Of a stretch of 39,224 nt of DNA, positions 12,571 through 21,659 are shown one piece after another. The stretch's first letter is position 1; every line of letters begins with the position of its first letter. Source of the stretch: Pantoea conspicua. GTDB taxonomy: Bacteria > Pseudomonadota > Gammaproteobacteria > Enterobacterales > Enterobacteriaceae. The translations under genes were made by a program, and so were the position numbers. Where the stretch lies: NCBI RefSeq assembly GCF_002095315.1, contig NZ_MLFN01000040.1, positions 1 to 39,224 on the forward strand, read 5' to 3'. A model generated the notes under the pieces. The model searched no databases and was not told the origin of the DNA. It worked only from the letters and a program-made list of their open reading frames with translations.

Positions 12571-14112
12571 TTACCAGGACTGGGTTGCTTTAAACGTATC
12601 GATCAGGCCTTTCAGCTTCGCTTCGATATCGTTATTGAAGTTACCCGACTGGTTGATTTCAGCCATCAGCTCGGCGTGATCGCGATCGGCGAAGGCCAGC
12701 AGTGCAGCTTCAAAGCTGCCGATTTTCGCCAGCTCAACGTCGTTCAGATAGCCACGCTCGGCCGCGAACAGAACCAGACCCTGCTGCGCGACAGACATCG
12801 GCGCATACTGTTTCTGCTTCAGCAGCTCGGTCACTTTCTGACCGTGGCTCAGCTGTTTACGGGTTGCATCGTCCAGATCAGAGGCGAACTGCGAGAACGC
12901 CGCCAGTTCACGATACTGTGCCAGTGCGGTACGGATACCACCGGACAGTTTCTTGATGATCTTGGTCTGTGCAGCACCACCTACACGGGATACCGAAATA
13001 CCTGGGTTAACCGCCGGACGAATACCGGAGTTGAACAGGTTCGATTCCAGGAAGATCTGACCATCCGTAATCGAGATTACGTTGGTCGGAACGAACGCAG
13101 AAACGTCGCCCGCCTGGGTTTCGATGATCGGCAGTGCAGTCAGAGAGCCGGTCTGGCCTTTCACTTCACCGTTGGTGAAACGCTCAACATATTCAGCGCT
13201 TACGCGTGATGCACGTTCCAGCAGACGGGAGTGGAGGTAGAACACGTCGCCAGGGAAAGCTTCACGGCCTGGTGGACGGCGCAGCAGCAGAGAAATCTGA
13301 CGATAAGCAATCGCCTGCTTAGAGAGATCATCATAAACGATCAGCGCATCTTCACCGCGGTCACGGAAGTATTCACCCATCGCACAGCCTGCATATGGAG
13401 AGAGATACTGCAGTGCAGCAGATTCAGAGGCAGAGGCCACCACAACGATGGTGTTCTGCAGCGCGCCGTGCTCTTCCAGCTTGCGAACCACGTTAGAGAT
13501 GGTTGAGGCTTTCTGACCAATCGCAACGTAGACACACTTGATGCCTGAATCGCGCTGGTTGATGATCGCATCGATCGCCATCGCGGTTTTACCGGTCTGA
13601 CGGTCACCGATGATCAGCTCACGCTGGCCACGGCCGATTGGAATCATCGCATCGACGGACTTATAACCGGTCTGAACCGGCTGGTCGACTGACTGACGAT
13701 CGATAACGCCCGGTGCAATCACTTCGACCGGTGAGAAACCGTCGTTGTCGATGGCGCCTTTACCGTCGATAGGTGCACCCAGGGTGTTCACCACACGGCC
13801 CAGCAGGCCACGGCCTACCGGTACTTCCAGAATACGGCCAGTACACTTAACCTTCATGCCTTCGGCGAGGTCAGCGTAAGGACCCATCACCACCGCACCT
13901 ACTGAGTCACGCTCGAGGTTCAGGGCAATCGCGTAACGGTTGCCCGGCAGGGCAATCATCTCACCCTGCATCACATCGGCCAGGCCGTGTACGCGGATGA
14001 TACCGTCACTTACAGAAACAATCGTACCTTCGTTGTGAGCTTCACTCACGACATTGAACTGAGCAATGCGCTGCTTGATCAGTTCGCTGATTTCGGTGGA
14101 ATTCAGTTGCAT
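12571..14112 (-). CDS. atpA: ATP synthase F1 subunit alpha
   Basis: Alpha is the non-catalytic nucleotide-binding subunit that alternates with beta in F1. The 513 residues equal E. coli alpha. The P-loop GDRQTGKT lies near residue 169, followed by [12 protein letters not shown] and [23 protein letters not shown] segments, the latter holding the arginine finger region near [12 protein letters not shown]. The N-terminus [16 protein letters not shown] binds delta. No anomalies are seen. Confidence 0.98.
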   Translation of the reverse strand: MQLNSTEISELIKQRIAQFNVVSEAHNEGTIVSVSDGIIRVHGLADVMQGEMIALPGNRYAIALNLERDSVGAVVMGPYADLAEGMKVKCTGRILEVPVGRGLLGRVVNTLGAPIDGKGAIDNDGFSPVEVIAPGVIDRQSVDQPVQTGYKSVDAMIPIGRGQRELIIGDRQTGKTAMAIDAIINQRDSGIKCVYVAIGQKASTISNVVRKLEEHGALQNTIVVVASASESAALQYLSPYAGCAMGEYFRDRGEDALIVYDDLSKQAIAYRQISLLLRRPPGREAFPGDVFYLHSRLLERASRVSAEYVERFTNGEVKGQTGSLTALPIIETQAGDVSAFVPTNVISITDGQIFLESNLFNSGIRPAVNPGISVSRVGGAAQTKIIKKLSGGIRTALAQYRELAAFSQFASDLDDATRKQLSHGQKVTELLKQKQYAPMSVAQQGLVLFAAERGYLNDVELAKIGSFEAALLAFADRDHAELMAEINQSGNFNNDIEAKLKGLIDTFKATQSW

Positions 14113-14126
14113 ATGCTCCAGTCCCC

Positions 14127-14660
14127 TTAAGACTGCAAGACGTCAGCCAGACGGTCAAGACGGCCGCGTACGCTGCCATCAATAACCAGATCACCCGAAC
14201 GGATGATCACGCCTGCCATCACAGACTTATCAATTTTGCAATTCAGCTTAACTTTGCGTGACAGACGTTTTTCCATCGCGGCGCTGATTTTATTCAGCTG
14301 GTCGTCACTCAGCGTACTGGCGGAGATAACATCAACTTCTGCGGTGGCTTCATGAGCGTCACGCAGTTCGATGAATTGGGCCAGTACTGCCGGAAGCGCT
14401 GTCAAACGTCCGTTTTCCGCCATCACCTTAATCAGGTTCTGCGCGGGTTCATCCAGTTGATCACCACAGACTGCGTTAAACGACGCTGCCAGCGCTTCGG
14501 GTGCTAATGCACCTGAGAGAAGATCAGCCATCTGTTCATTGCGAGCCACTTCTGCGGCAAACGCCAGCATCTGTTGCCAGCGTTCTATACTTTGATGCTC
14601 AACAGCAAAGTCAAAAGCTGCTTTGGCGTAGGGGCGAGCTACAGTAATCAGATCAGACAT
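14127..14660 (-). CDS. atpH: ATP synthase F1 subunit delta
   Basis: Delta sits on top of F1 and ties it to the b-subunit stator. The 177 residues equal the family length. The helical N-terminal domain ([17 protein letters not shown]) is followed by the C-terminal segment with [20 protein letters not shown] and the conserved [20 protein letters not shown]. It has a strong AGGAGGG ribosome site. It lies between atpF and atpA with 14-bp gaps on both sides. Confidence 0.97.
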   Translation of the reverse strand: MSDLITVARPYAKAAFDFAVEHQSIERWQQMLAFAAEVARNEQMADLLSGALAPEALAASFNAVCGDQLDEPAQNLIKVMAENGRLTALPAVLAQFIELRDAHEATAEVDVISASTLSDDQLNKISAAMEKRLSRKVKLNCKIDKSVMAGVIIRSGDLVIDGSVRGRLDRLADVLQS

Positions 14661-14674
14661 CAGCCCCTCCCTCC

Positions 14675-15145
14675 TTACAGTTCAGCGACCAGTTTATCAA
14701 CGATGTCGCTGTTAGCAGCTTCATCCACGGAACGTTCGATGATCTTCTCGGCGCCGGCCATAGCCAGCAACGCGACTTGCTTACGCAGTTCTTCACGAGC
14801 ACGTTTGCGTTCGGCGTCAATCTCAGCCTGCGCTTGTGCCACGATGCGAGTACGTTCGTTATCAGCTTCGGTTTTGGCTTCGTCCAGAATCTGCGCGCGA
14901 CGCTTGTTCGCTTGCTCGATAATGACCTGAGCGTCTTCTTTGGCTTTTTTCAGCTGGTCGGTCGCATTAGCCTGCGCGAGATCCAAATCTTTCTTCGCGC
15001 GTTCAGCAGAAGCAAGGCCTTCAGCAATTTCTTTCTGGCGCTTTTCGATGGCAGCCATAATCGGCGGCCATACGTACTTCATGCAGAACGCGACAAACAG
15101 GATGAACGCGATGGCCTGGCCGAGGATTGTTGCATTAATGTTCAC
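14675..15145 (-). CDS. atpF: ATP synthase Fo subunit b
   Basis: Subunit b forms the peripheral stator stalk that links Fo subunit a to F1 delta. The 156-residue protein has one N-terminal membrane helix ([27 protein letters not shown]), then a long charged, Ala-rich coiled coil ([25 protein letters not shown]). It starts with GTG at 15145 (encoding MNINATIL), as in E. coli. Length equals E. coli b. Confidence 0.97.
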   Translation of the reverse strand: MNINATILGQAIAFILFVAFCMKYVWPPIMAAIEKRQKEIAEGLASAERAKKDLDLAQANATDQLKKAKEDAQVIIEQANKRRAQILDEAKTEADNERTRIVAQAQAEIDAERKRAREELRKQVALLAMAGAEKIIERSVDEAANSDIVDKLVAEL

Positions 15146-15214
15146 AGCACAATGCCTCTAATTGAGTATTTAACTTTTCTGCCGTTATCATCGATAAGCG
15201 GCAGAATCCGTTCA

Positions 15215-15507
<293 letters not shown>

Positions 15508-15593
15508 TCAGTTAAATGCTCCCTTCATCTTCCGGGCTGCAGCCGGCTGGCTGTGACCCGGAATAGAGAGGGAAAGTAGTGTTGAGAAAAAAA

Positions 15594-16801
<1,208 letters not shown>

Positions 16802-17514
16802 GACGCTGATACTCTCCTGCCCCATTAGGGGTATGTCGCGTGTCGTATAAGACTGCCTTTACGCATTTGAGTCAAGCAGCAAAAGCCGTGCAAATTATAC
16901 GGGCCGCACCTGCGATTTCAATCGGTAAGTAGCGAAAAGGTGAACAATTATTTAAATTTCTTTCCGGAGGGCTATTTTTCCAAACATTAGCCCACAGGAA
17001 TTTGTCGTTTCCTGCCTGAAAATGGGCTGCCGACTTGCTTTTAAAGCGTGCTTTAGATCACATAATAAGCATTCGCACCGTCTCAACTTTCCTCTCAGGG
17101 CTAATTCCGAACTTTTCTTTCTCTCAATAAACCGTTTAAAATCATATGATTGAAAATATAAGTATGATCGGAGAAGCCTATTTTCCCGGAAAACACGCTA
17201 TTGACATCGAAGGGTGCATGAGAAACGTTAAATTCATATTACGCACGCCGGGTTATTACCCTGATATATTTTCTGGCGTGACTATTTCTATTCCACCAGT
17301 CCGCTATACAAGTGATCTTTCTGCTAACTAAATGTGAATTAAACGTTAAATGTAACAGAGCTTTTCGGATAATTTCCGTCGGCTTTGTTAATTTTCCACC
17401 GCATGTTGCAGAATCAAAATTCCGTTTTTTTAACGCATCAACTGCACCTTTTTTCACCAGCAAACTGATGAAGAGAGGTTGCTGGCGAAGATTAACTCCT
17501 TACTTACTTCAGGC
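16802..17514. other. AT-rich intergenic region between rsmG and atpI
   Basis: About 710 bp without a convincing gene. It holds the atp promoter near its left end, an inverted repeat GGCTA/TAGCC around 16970-16993, and a CRP-like half-site pair (CGTGC-N6-TCACA, 17047-17062). A 7-bp inverted repeat CCAGCAA/TTGCTGG (17457-17463 with 17479-17485) lies near the rsmG end. The section from about 17040 to 17460 is visibly richer in A and T than the genes on each side. E. coli also has a gap of several hundred bp here, so length alone is not odd. The short open frames in it have no recognisable product. Confidence 0.7.
16894..16921 (-). promoter_or_regulatory. Likely main promoter of the atp operon
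   Basis: On the minus strand there is TTGAAA (16916-16921), a 16-bp spacer, and a perfect TATAAT (16894-16899). These are near-consensus sigma70 elements about 90 bp upstream of atpI, giving a start near 16887. A second, weaker TTGACT lies closer to the gene (around 16873) but lacks a well-spaced -10. Confidence 0.7.
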
Positions 17515-18132
17515 CTATTGCTGACGAATAATCACCAGGTGTCGGTCACCGTCCAGCTGTGGAACCTGCAGTTTAACCACCGCATCACAGTGATAGCCCG
17601 CCGGTAAGCTGGCAATTTCATCATCAGGACGGACGCCTTTGAGGGCAAAAAAGCGCCCTTCTGTTCCCGGTAAATGATGACACCAGTTCACCATGTCGGT
17701 CAGAGAGGCAAATGCGCGGCTGATCACCCCATCAAACGGTGGCTCTGCCGGAAAGTCTTCAACCCGACTCTGTACCGGAATAATGTTAGTGAGTCCTAAC
17801 TCATGCTGCACCTGGCGCAGGAAGCGCACCCGCTTACCCAGGCTATCGAGCAGTGTGAAATGCGCATCAGGCATCACGATCGCCAGCGGGATACCTGGCA
17901 GGCCCGGTCCGGTTCCCACATCGATAAAGCGCGAGCCGATCAGCTGGGGTGCCACCACAATGCTGTCGAGGATGTGGCGCACCAGCATCTGCTGTGGATC
18001 ACGCACTGAGGTCAGATTGTAGGCTTTGTTCCACTTATCCAGCAGGCCGACATAGGCTACCAGCTGCTGTTTTTGTTGATCGGAGAGGGAAATATTGGCT
18101 GCCTGCAGCAGCGAGGTGAGTCGGTTAATCAC
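17515..18132 (-). CDS. rsmG: 16S rRNA (guanine527-N7)-methyltransferase RsmG
   Basis: RsmG (GidB) methylates G527 of 16S rRNA using S-adenosylmethionine; loss gives low-level streptomycin resistance in E. coli. The 205-residue protein has the Rossmann SAM motif [17 protein letters not shown] (about residues 69-85), the conserved N-terminal segment [24 protein letters not shown] and the later VISRAFASL. The start at 18132 is GTG. It follows mnmG after 47 bp, the typical gidA-gidB pair. Confidence 0.97.
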   Translation of the reverse strand: MINRLTSLLQAANISLSDQQKQQLVAYVGLLDKWNKAYNLTSVRDPQQMLVRHILDSIVVAPQLIGSRFIDVGTGPGLPGIPLAIVMPDAHFTLLDSLGKRVRFLRQVQHELGLTNIIPVQSRVEDFPAEPPFDGVISRAFASLTDMVNWCHHLPGTEGRFFALKGVRPDDEIASLPAGYHCDAVVKLQVPQLDGDRHLVIIRQQ

Positions 18133-18179
18133 AGCGTAAGTCCAGTCAGCGGGGGCGAGTCGCCTCGCCCCGTTTCAGG

Positions 18180-20068
18180 TCAGGCGCTTTTGCGCAGCAG
18201 ACCCTGTTTTTTCAGATAAATAAGCAGAATAGAGATGGCCGCCGGGGTAATACCGGAAATGCGTGTCGCCTGGCCAATTGAGGTCGGCTTGTGGTCATTC
18301 AGCTTCGCGATCACCTCATTCGACAGGCCGTTGACCTGGCGATAGTCGAGGTCAACCGGCAACAGGGTGTTTTCGTTACGCAGTTGACGATCGATCTCTT
18401 CCTGCTGGCGTGCGATATAGCTTCATATTTGACCTGAATCTCAACCTGCTCAGCCGCCTGCTCATCAGCCAGCGCCGGACCAAAGGCATTCAGCGACATC
18501 AGCTTCAGATAAGTCATTTCCGGACGACGCAGCAGATCTTCGCCACTGGCTTCTTTGGTCAGCGGTGCACTGAGAACCGTGTTCACCTCCGTCACGTGAT
18601 CGGATTTTGGATGTACCCAGATATCGCGCAGGCGCTGACGCTCCTGTTCAATCGCTTCCAGCTTCTGATTAAAGCGCGCCCAGCGGGCATCATCGACCAG
18701 TCCCAGCTCGCGGCCGGTTTCGGTCAGACGCAGATCGGCATTATCCTCACGCAGCATCAGGCGATACTCGGCACGGGAGGTAAACATACGGTACGGCTCT
18801 TTGGTGCCGAGCGTGCAGAGATCGTCAACCAGTACACCGAGGTAAGCCTGATCGCGACGCGGCGCCCAGCCCTCTTTGTCGGCAGACTGGCGCGCGGCGT
18901 TGAGGCCGGCCAGCATACCCTGCGCAGCCGCCTCTTCGTAGCCGGTGGTGCCGTTGATCTGTCCGGCAAAGAACAGGCCGTGAATAAATTTGCTTTCCAG
19001 CGTCGGTTTCAGATCGCGGGGATCGAAGAAGTCATACTCAATGGCATAACCCGGCCGCACGATCTTGGCATTTTCCAGACCCTGCATCGACCGGACGATC
19101 TGTATCTGCACATCAAACGGCAGGCTGGTTGAGATGCCGTTCGGATAAATTTCGTTGCTGGTCAGTCCTTCCGGTTCGAGGAAGATCTGATGCGCATTAC
19201 GATCGGCAAAGCGCATCACTTTGTCTTCGATTGACGGGCAGTAACGTGGCCCGATCCCTTCAATGATCCCGGCATACATCGGGCTGCGATCGAGGTTGTT
19301 ACGGATCACCTCATGGGTTTTTTCATTGGTATGGGTGATCCAGCACGGTACCTGCTGCGGATGCTGGGATGCATTGCCCATAAACGAGAACACCGGCATC
19401 GGGTGATCGCCATGCTGCGGCGTCAGTACTGAAAAATCGATGGTGCGCGCATCAATGCGCGGCGGCGTACCGGTTTTCAGGCGGTTAACCCGGAGTGGCA
19501 GGGCACGCAGCCGTTTTGCCAGCGGAATAGAGGGCGGATCCCCAGCACGGCCACCGCTGTAATTATCCAGTCCGATATGAATTTTACCGTCGAGGAAGGT
19601 GCCCACGGTCAGCACTACGCTCTTCGCCCGGAACTTGAGCCCCATCTGGGTCACAGCACCAACGACGCGATCGTTTTCCACAATCAGATCGTCAACCGCC
19701 TGCTGGAAGATCATCAGGTTGGGCTGGTTCTCCAGCGCCGTACGCACCGCCTGACGATAGAGCACGCGATCCGCCTGAGCACGGGTTGCCCTGACGGCCG
19801 GACCTTTGCTGGCGTTTAGTATCCTAAACTGAATGCCAGCCTGATCGATTGCATGGGCCATCAGACCCCCCATGGCATCCACTTCCTTCACCAGATGTCC
19901 TTTGCCAATGCCACCGATCGCCGGGTTACAGGACATTTGTCCAAGCGTATCAATGTTATGGGTGAGTAACAGGGTTTGCTGACCCATTCGGGCTGCCGCC
20001 ATTGCGGCTTCGGTGCCCGCATGACCACCACCAATTACGATGACGTCAAAAGGATCCTGATAAAACAT
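18180..20068 (-). CDS. mnmG: tRNA uridine-5-carboxymethylaminomethyl modification enzyme MnmG, broken by a one-base frameshift
   Basis: MnmG (GidA), with MnmE, installs the cmnm5 group on wobble uridine 34 of several tRNAs. The FAD-binding motif [12 protein letters not shown] is at residues 11-22, and the body matches E. coli MnmG up to EIQVKYEA (about residue 544). There the frame breaks: the upstream frame runs into an unrelated tail and stops at 18311, while the true C-terminus ([20 protein letters not shown] to LLRKSA) continues in another frame to 18180. Adding one G on the minus strand at 18420/18421 restores [20 protein letters not shown] and a 629-residue protein, the family-standard length. 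Everything after the break is otherwise intact, so this is a sequencing error or a very recent mutation. The lost region is the MnmE-interacting C-terminal domain. Confidence 0.95.
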
Positions 20069-20155
20069 GAAGTGGTACCTCGGTTGATGAACAGGCAGGA
20101 TCGTCGTCCTGGGGCGTGGATTCTACTCAAATTCCGCCTGGGGTGAAAGCTGCGG

Positions 20156-20424
20156 GATCCTCAGGTTTTAAAAGAAAGGATCTTAGATCTGTATATGATC
20201 TTTCTGTTAGATCTCTTATTAGGATCGCCGGTTTCTGTGGATATGTGCCAGAACACCAGTCACAACAAGCGATTAGCAAGGATCACTAGCTGTTAATGAT
20301 CGGTGATCCTGATCCGTATAAGCTGGGATCAAAATGGCTACTTATACACAGCTCAAAAAGCATACTGCGGTTATTCTTTGGATAACTACCGGTTATACGC
20401 AGTAAAAGAGGGTAGTTATCCACA
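20156..20424. other. oriC: Chromosomal replication origin oriC
   Basis: It lies between mnmG and mioC, the oriC position in Enterobacterales. DnaA boxes: R1 TGTGGATAT at 20236-20244 (one mismatch), R5M-like TCCGTATAA at 20313-20321, R2 TTATACACA at 20342-20350, R3 TTTGGATAA at 20377-20385, and R4 TTATCCACA at 20416-20424 (perfect). Offsets from R1 are 77, 106, 141 and 180 bp, as I recall for E. coli. The unwinding element has abutting 13-mers at 20197-20209 and 20210-20222 (GATCTCTTATTAG, the E. coli right 13-mer). Eleven GATC sites fall in 20156-20330, giving dense Dam/SeqA marking. The IHF site between R1 and R5M is not obvious. Confidence 0.96.
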
Positions 20425-20500
20425 AAATAAACGGCTTCAAAAGGACAAAATCAGCATCTTCCACTGGGGATCGTCACTATTTCACGATCCCCGACCAGAT

Positions 20501-20941
20501 TCAGATCGCGCTTTTCCAGTCCATTACCCAGACCCCGGCCGGATCTTCAGGGATCTCATGTTCAAGCACATCGATTTCCAGACGATCGCCGATCCGCTGT
20601 GCGCCCTGAGCGATTAACAGTGTTTCTATCTGACGGATCGCGCCACAAAACAGATCATATTCGTGATTACCGAGGCCGACGGCGCCAAACCGAACCTGAG
20701 AGAGATCGGGCTGTCCTTCATTGATCGCCTCGAACCATGGCTGCAGATTATCGGGAATTTCACCTGCGCCATGCGTAGAGCAGACCACCAGCCAGATGCC
20801 TTTCTGCGGCACCTCATCCAGCGCCGGCCCGTGCAGCAGCTGCGTTGAGTAGCCTGCTTCCTGTAATTTCTCTTCCAGATGCTCAGCAACATACTCGGCG
20901 CTACCCAGGGTACTGCCACTGATTAAAGTAATATCGGCCAT
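20501..20941 (-). CDS. mioC: Flavodoxin-like FMN-binding protein MioC
   Basis: MioC is a short-chain flavodoxin next to oriC; in E. coli it supports biotin synthase activity in vitro, and its transcription runs into the origin. From the ATG at 20941 (MADITLISGSTLGSAEYVAEHL), preceded by GGGAGAG, it is 146 residues, one less than E. coli. The FMN phosphate loop SGSTLGSAE (8-16) and the flavin-contact segments CSTHGAGEIPDN and GLGNHEYDLFC are present. The 19 in-frame codons upstream of 20941 are not conserved. Transcription is directed toward oriC. Confidence 0.96.
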   Translation of the reverse strand: MADITLISGSTLGSAEYVAEHLEEKLQEAGYSTQLLHGPALDEVPQKGIWLVVCSTHGAGEIPDNLQPWFEAINEGQPDLSQVRFGAVGLGNHEYDLFCGAIRQIETLLIAQGAQRIGDRLEIDVLEHEIPEDPAGVWVMDWKSAI

Positions 20942-20968
20942 CTTGCTCTCCCGGACATTAAGGCGGGC

Positions 20969-21083
20969 ATTGTACGCTGTGATCAAGCGGTGATCCACCT
21001 GTGGAAAACAGGGTTAATTGATCGGGTGATGTGAACGCAGCCGTTGTCAGCCGCTGCATTCATCCGGGATAAGGTTGTACACA
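20969..21083 (-). promoter_or_regulatory. mioC promoter region with DnaA-box-like sites
   Basis: On the minus strand a TACAAT -10-like element (20969-20974) lies about 28 bp before the mioC start codon. A DnaA-box-like TTTTCCACA (21000-21008) lies upstream, and on the plus strand there is TTGTACACA (21075-21083). Each differs from a consensus box by one base. In E. coli, DnaA represses mioC through boxes at the promoter, and the arrangement suggests the same here. Confidence 0.5.
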
Positions 21084-21095
21084 GGGGAAACGCGA

Positions 21096-21557
21096 TCAGG
21101 GCTTGATGGTTCGCATGATCGGGTTTTGCAGAGAGATCAGGGTTTCTGTTGATTGAATTTCATCAATCGTCTGAATTTTGTTGATGAGCACCTGTTGCAG
21201 GGCATCAATCGAGCGGCACATCACCTTGATAAAGATGCTGTAGTGACCGGTGGTATACCAGGCTTCCACCACCTCATCCAGCGCCTCCAGTTTGCTCAGT
21301 GCCGCCGGATAATCGCGTGCGCTCTTGAGAATAATGCCGATAAAACAACAGACATCAAAACCCAGCTGGCGCGGATCGATGTCGACACGGGTGCCCAGAA
21401 TAATGCCGGCCTGTTTCATTTTCTCCACCCGCACATGGATGGTGCCGGGGCTGACATTAAACTGTTTTGCCAGCTCGGCGTAAGCGGTACGCGCGTTATC
21501 CAGCAGGGCATTCAGAATGCCGCGATCCAGGTTATCGAGCTGCAAATGTTCGGGCAT
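21096..21557 (-). CDS. asnC: Lrp/AsnC-family transcriptional regulator AsnC
   Basis: AsnC senses asparagine and in E. coli activates asnA. The 153-residue protein has the N-terminal winged HTH (LDNLDRGILNALLDNARTAYAELAKQFNVSPGTIHVRVEKMKQAG) and the C-terminal RAM ligand/oligomer domain (VVEAWYTTGHYSIFIKVMCRS), ending IMRTIKP as in E. coli. The ATG at 21557 has GAGG six bases upstream, while the ATG at 21563 sits right on that site, so 21557 is chosen. Its usual partner asnA, divergent in E. coli, is absent. ovoA lies upstream instead. Confidence 0.96.
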   Translation of the reverse strand: MPEHLQLDNLDRGILNALLDNARTAYAELAKQFNVSPGTIHVRVEKMKQAGIILGTRVDIDPRQLGFDVCCFIGIILKSARDYPAALSKLEALDEVVEAWYTTGHYSIFIKVMCRSIDALQQVLINKIQTIDEIQSTETLISLQNPIMRTIKP

Positions 21558-21626
21558 GACCATCCTCGTTAGGCTGCGTTGAATTCAACAAGGGAGAATG
21601 TGCAGCAAAATAGCGAGACAGGCAAC

Positions 21627-21656
21627 AACCGGCAGCGACGGACGCCGCTGCCGGTT
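21627..21656 (-). terminator. Terminator-like hairpin after ovoA
   Basis: A perfect 11-bp inverted repeat (21627-21637 with 21646-21656) has an 8-nt loop and lies 3 bp past the ovoA stop. On the minus strand it is followed by GTTGCCTGT, so the T-run is poor. It probably ends the ovoA message before asnC. Confidence 0.6.
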
Positions 21657-21659
21657 CAC

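Noticed and set aside
17146..17331. 61-codon plus-strand open frame in the rsmG-atpI gap
   Set aside because: No Shine-Dalgarno, no recognisable product, and AT-rich DNA. Chance is the simplest explanation.
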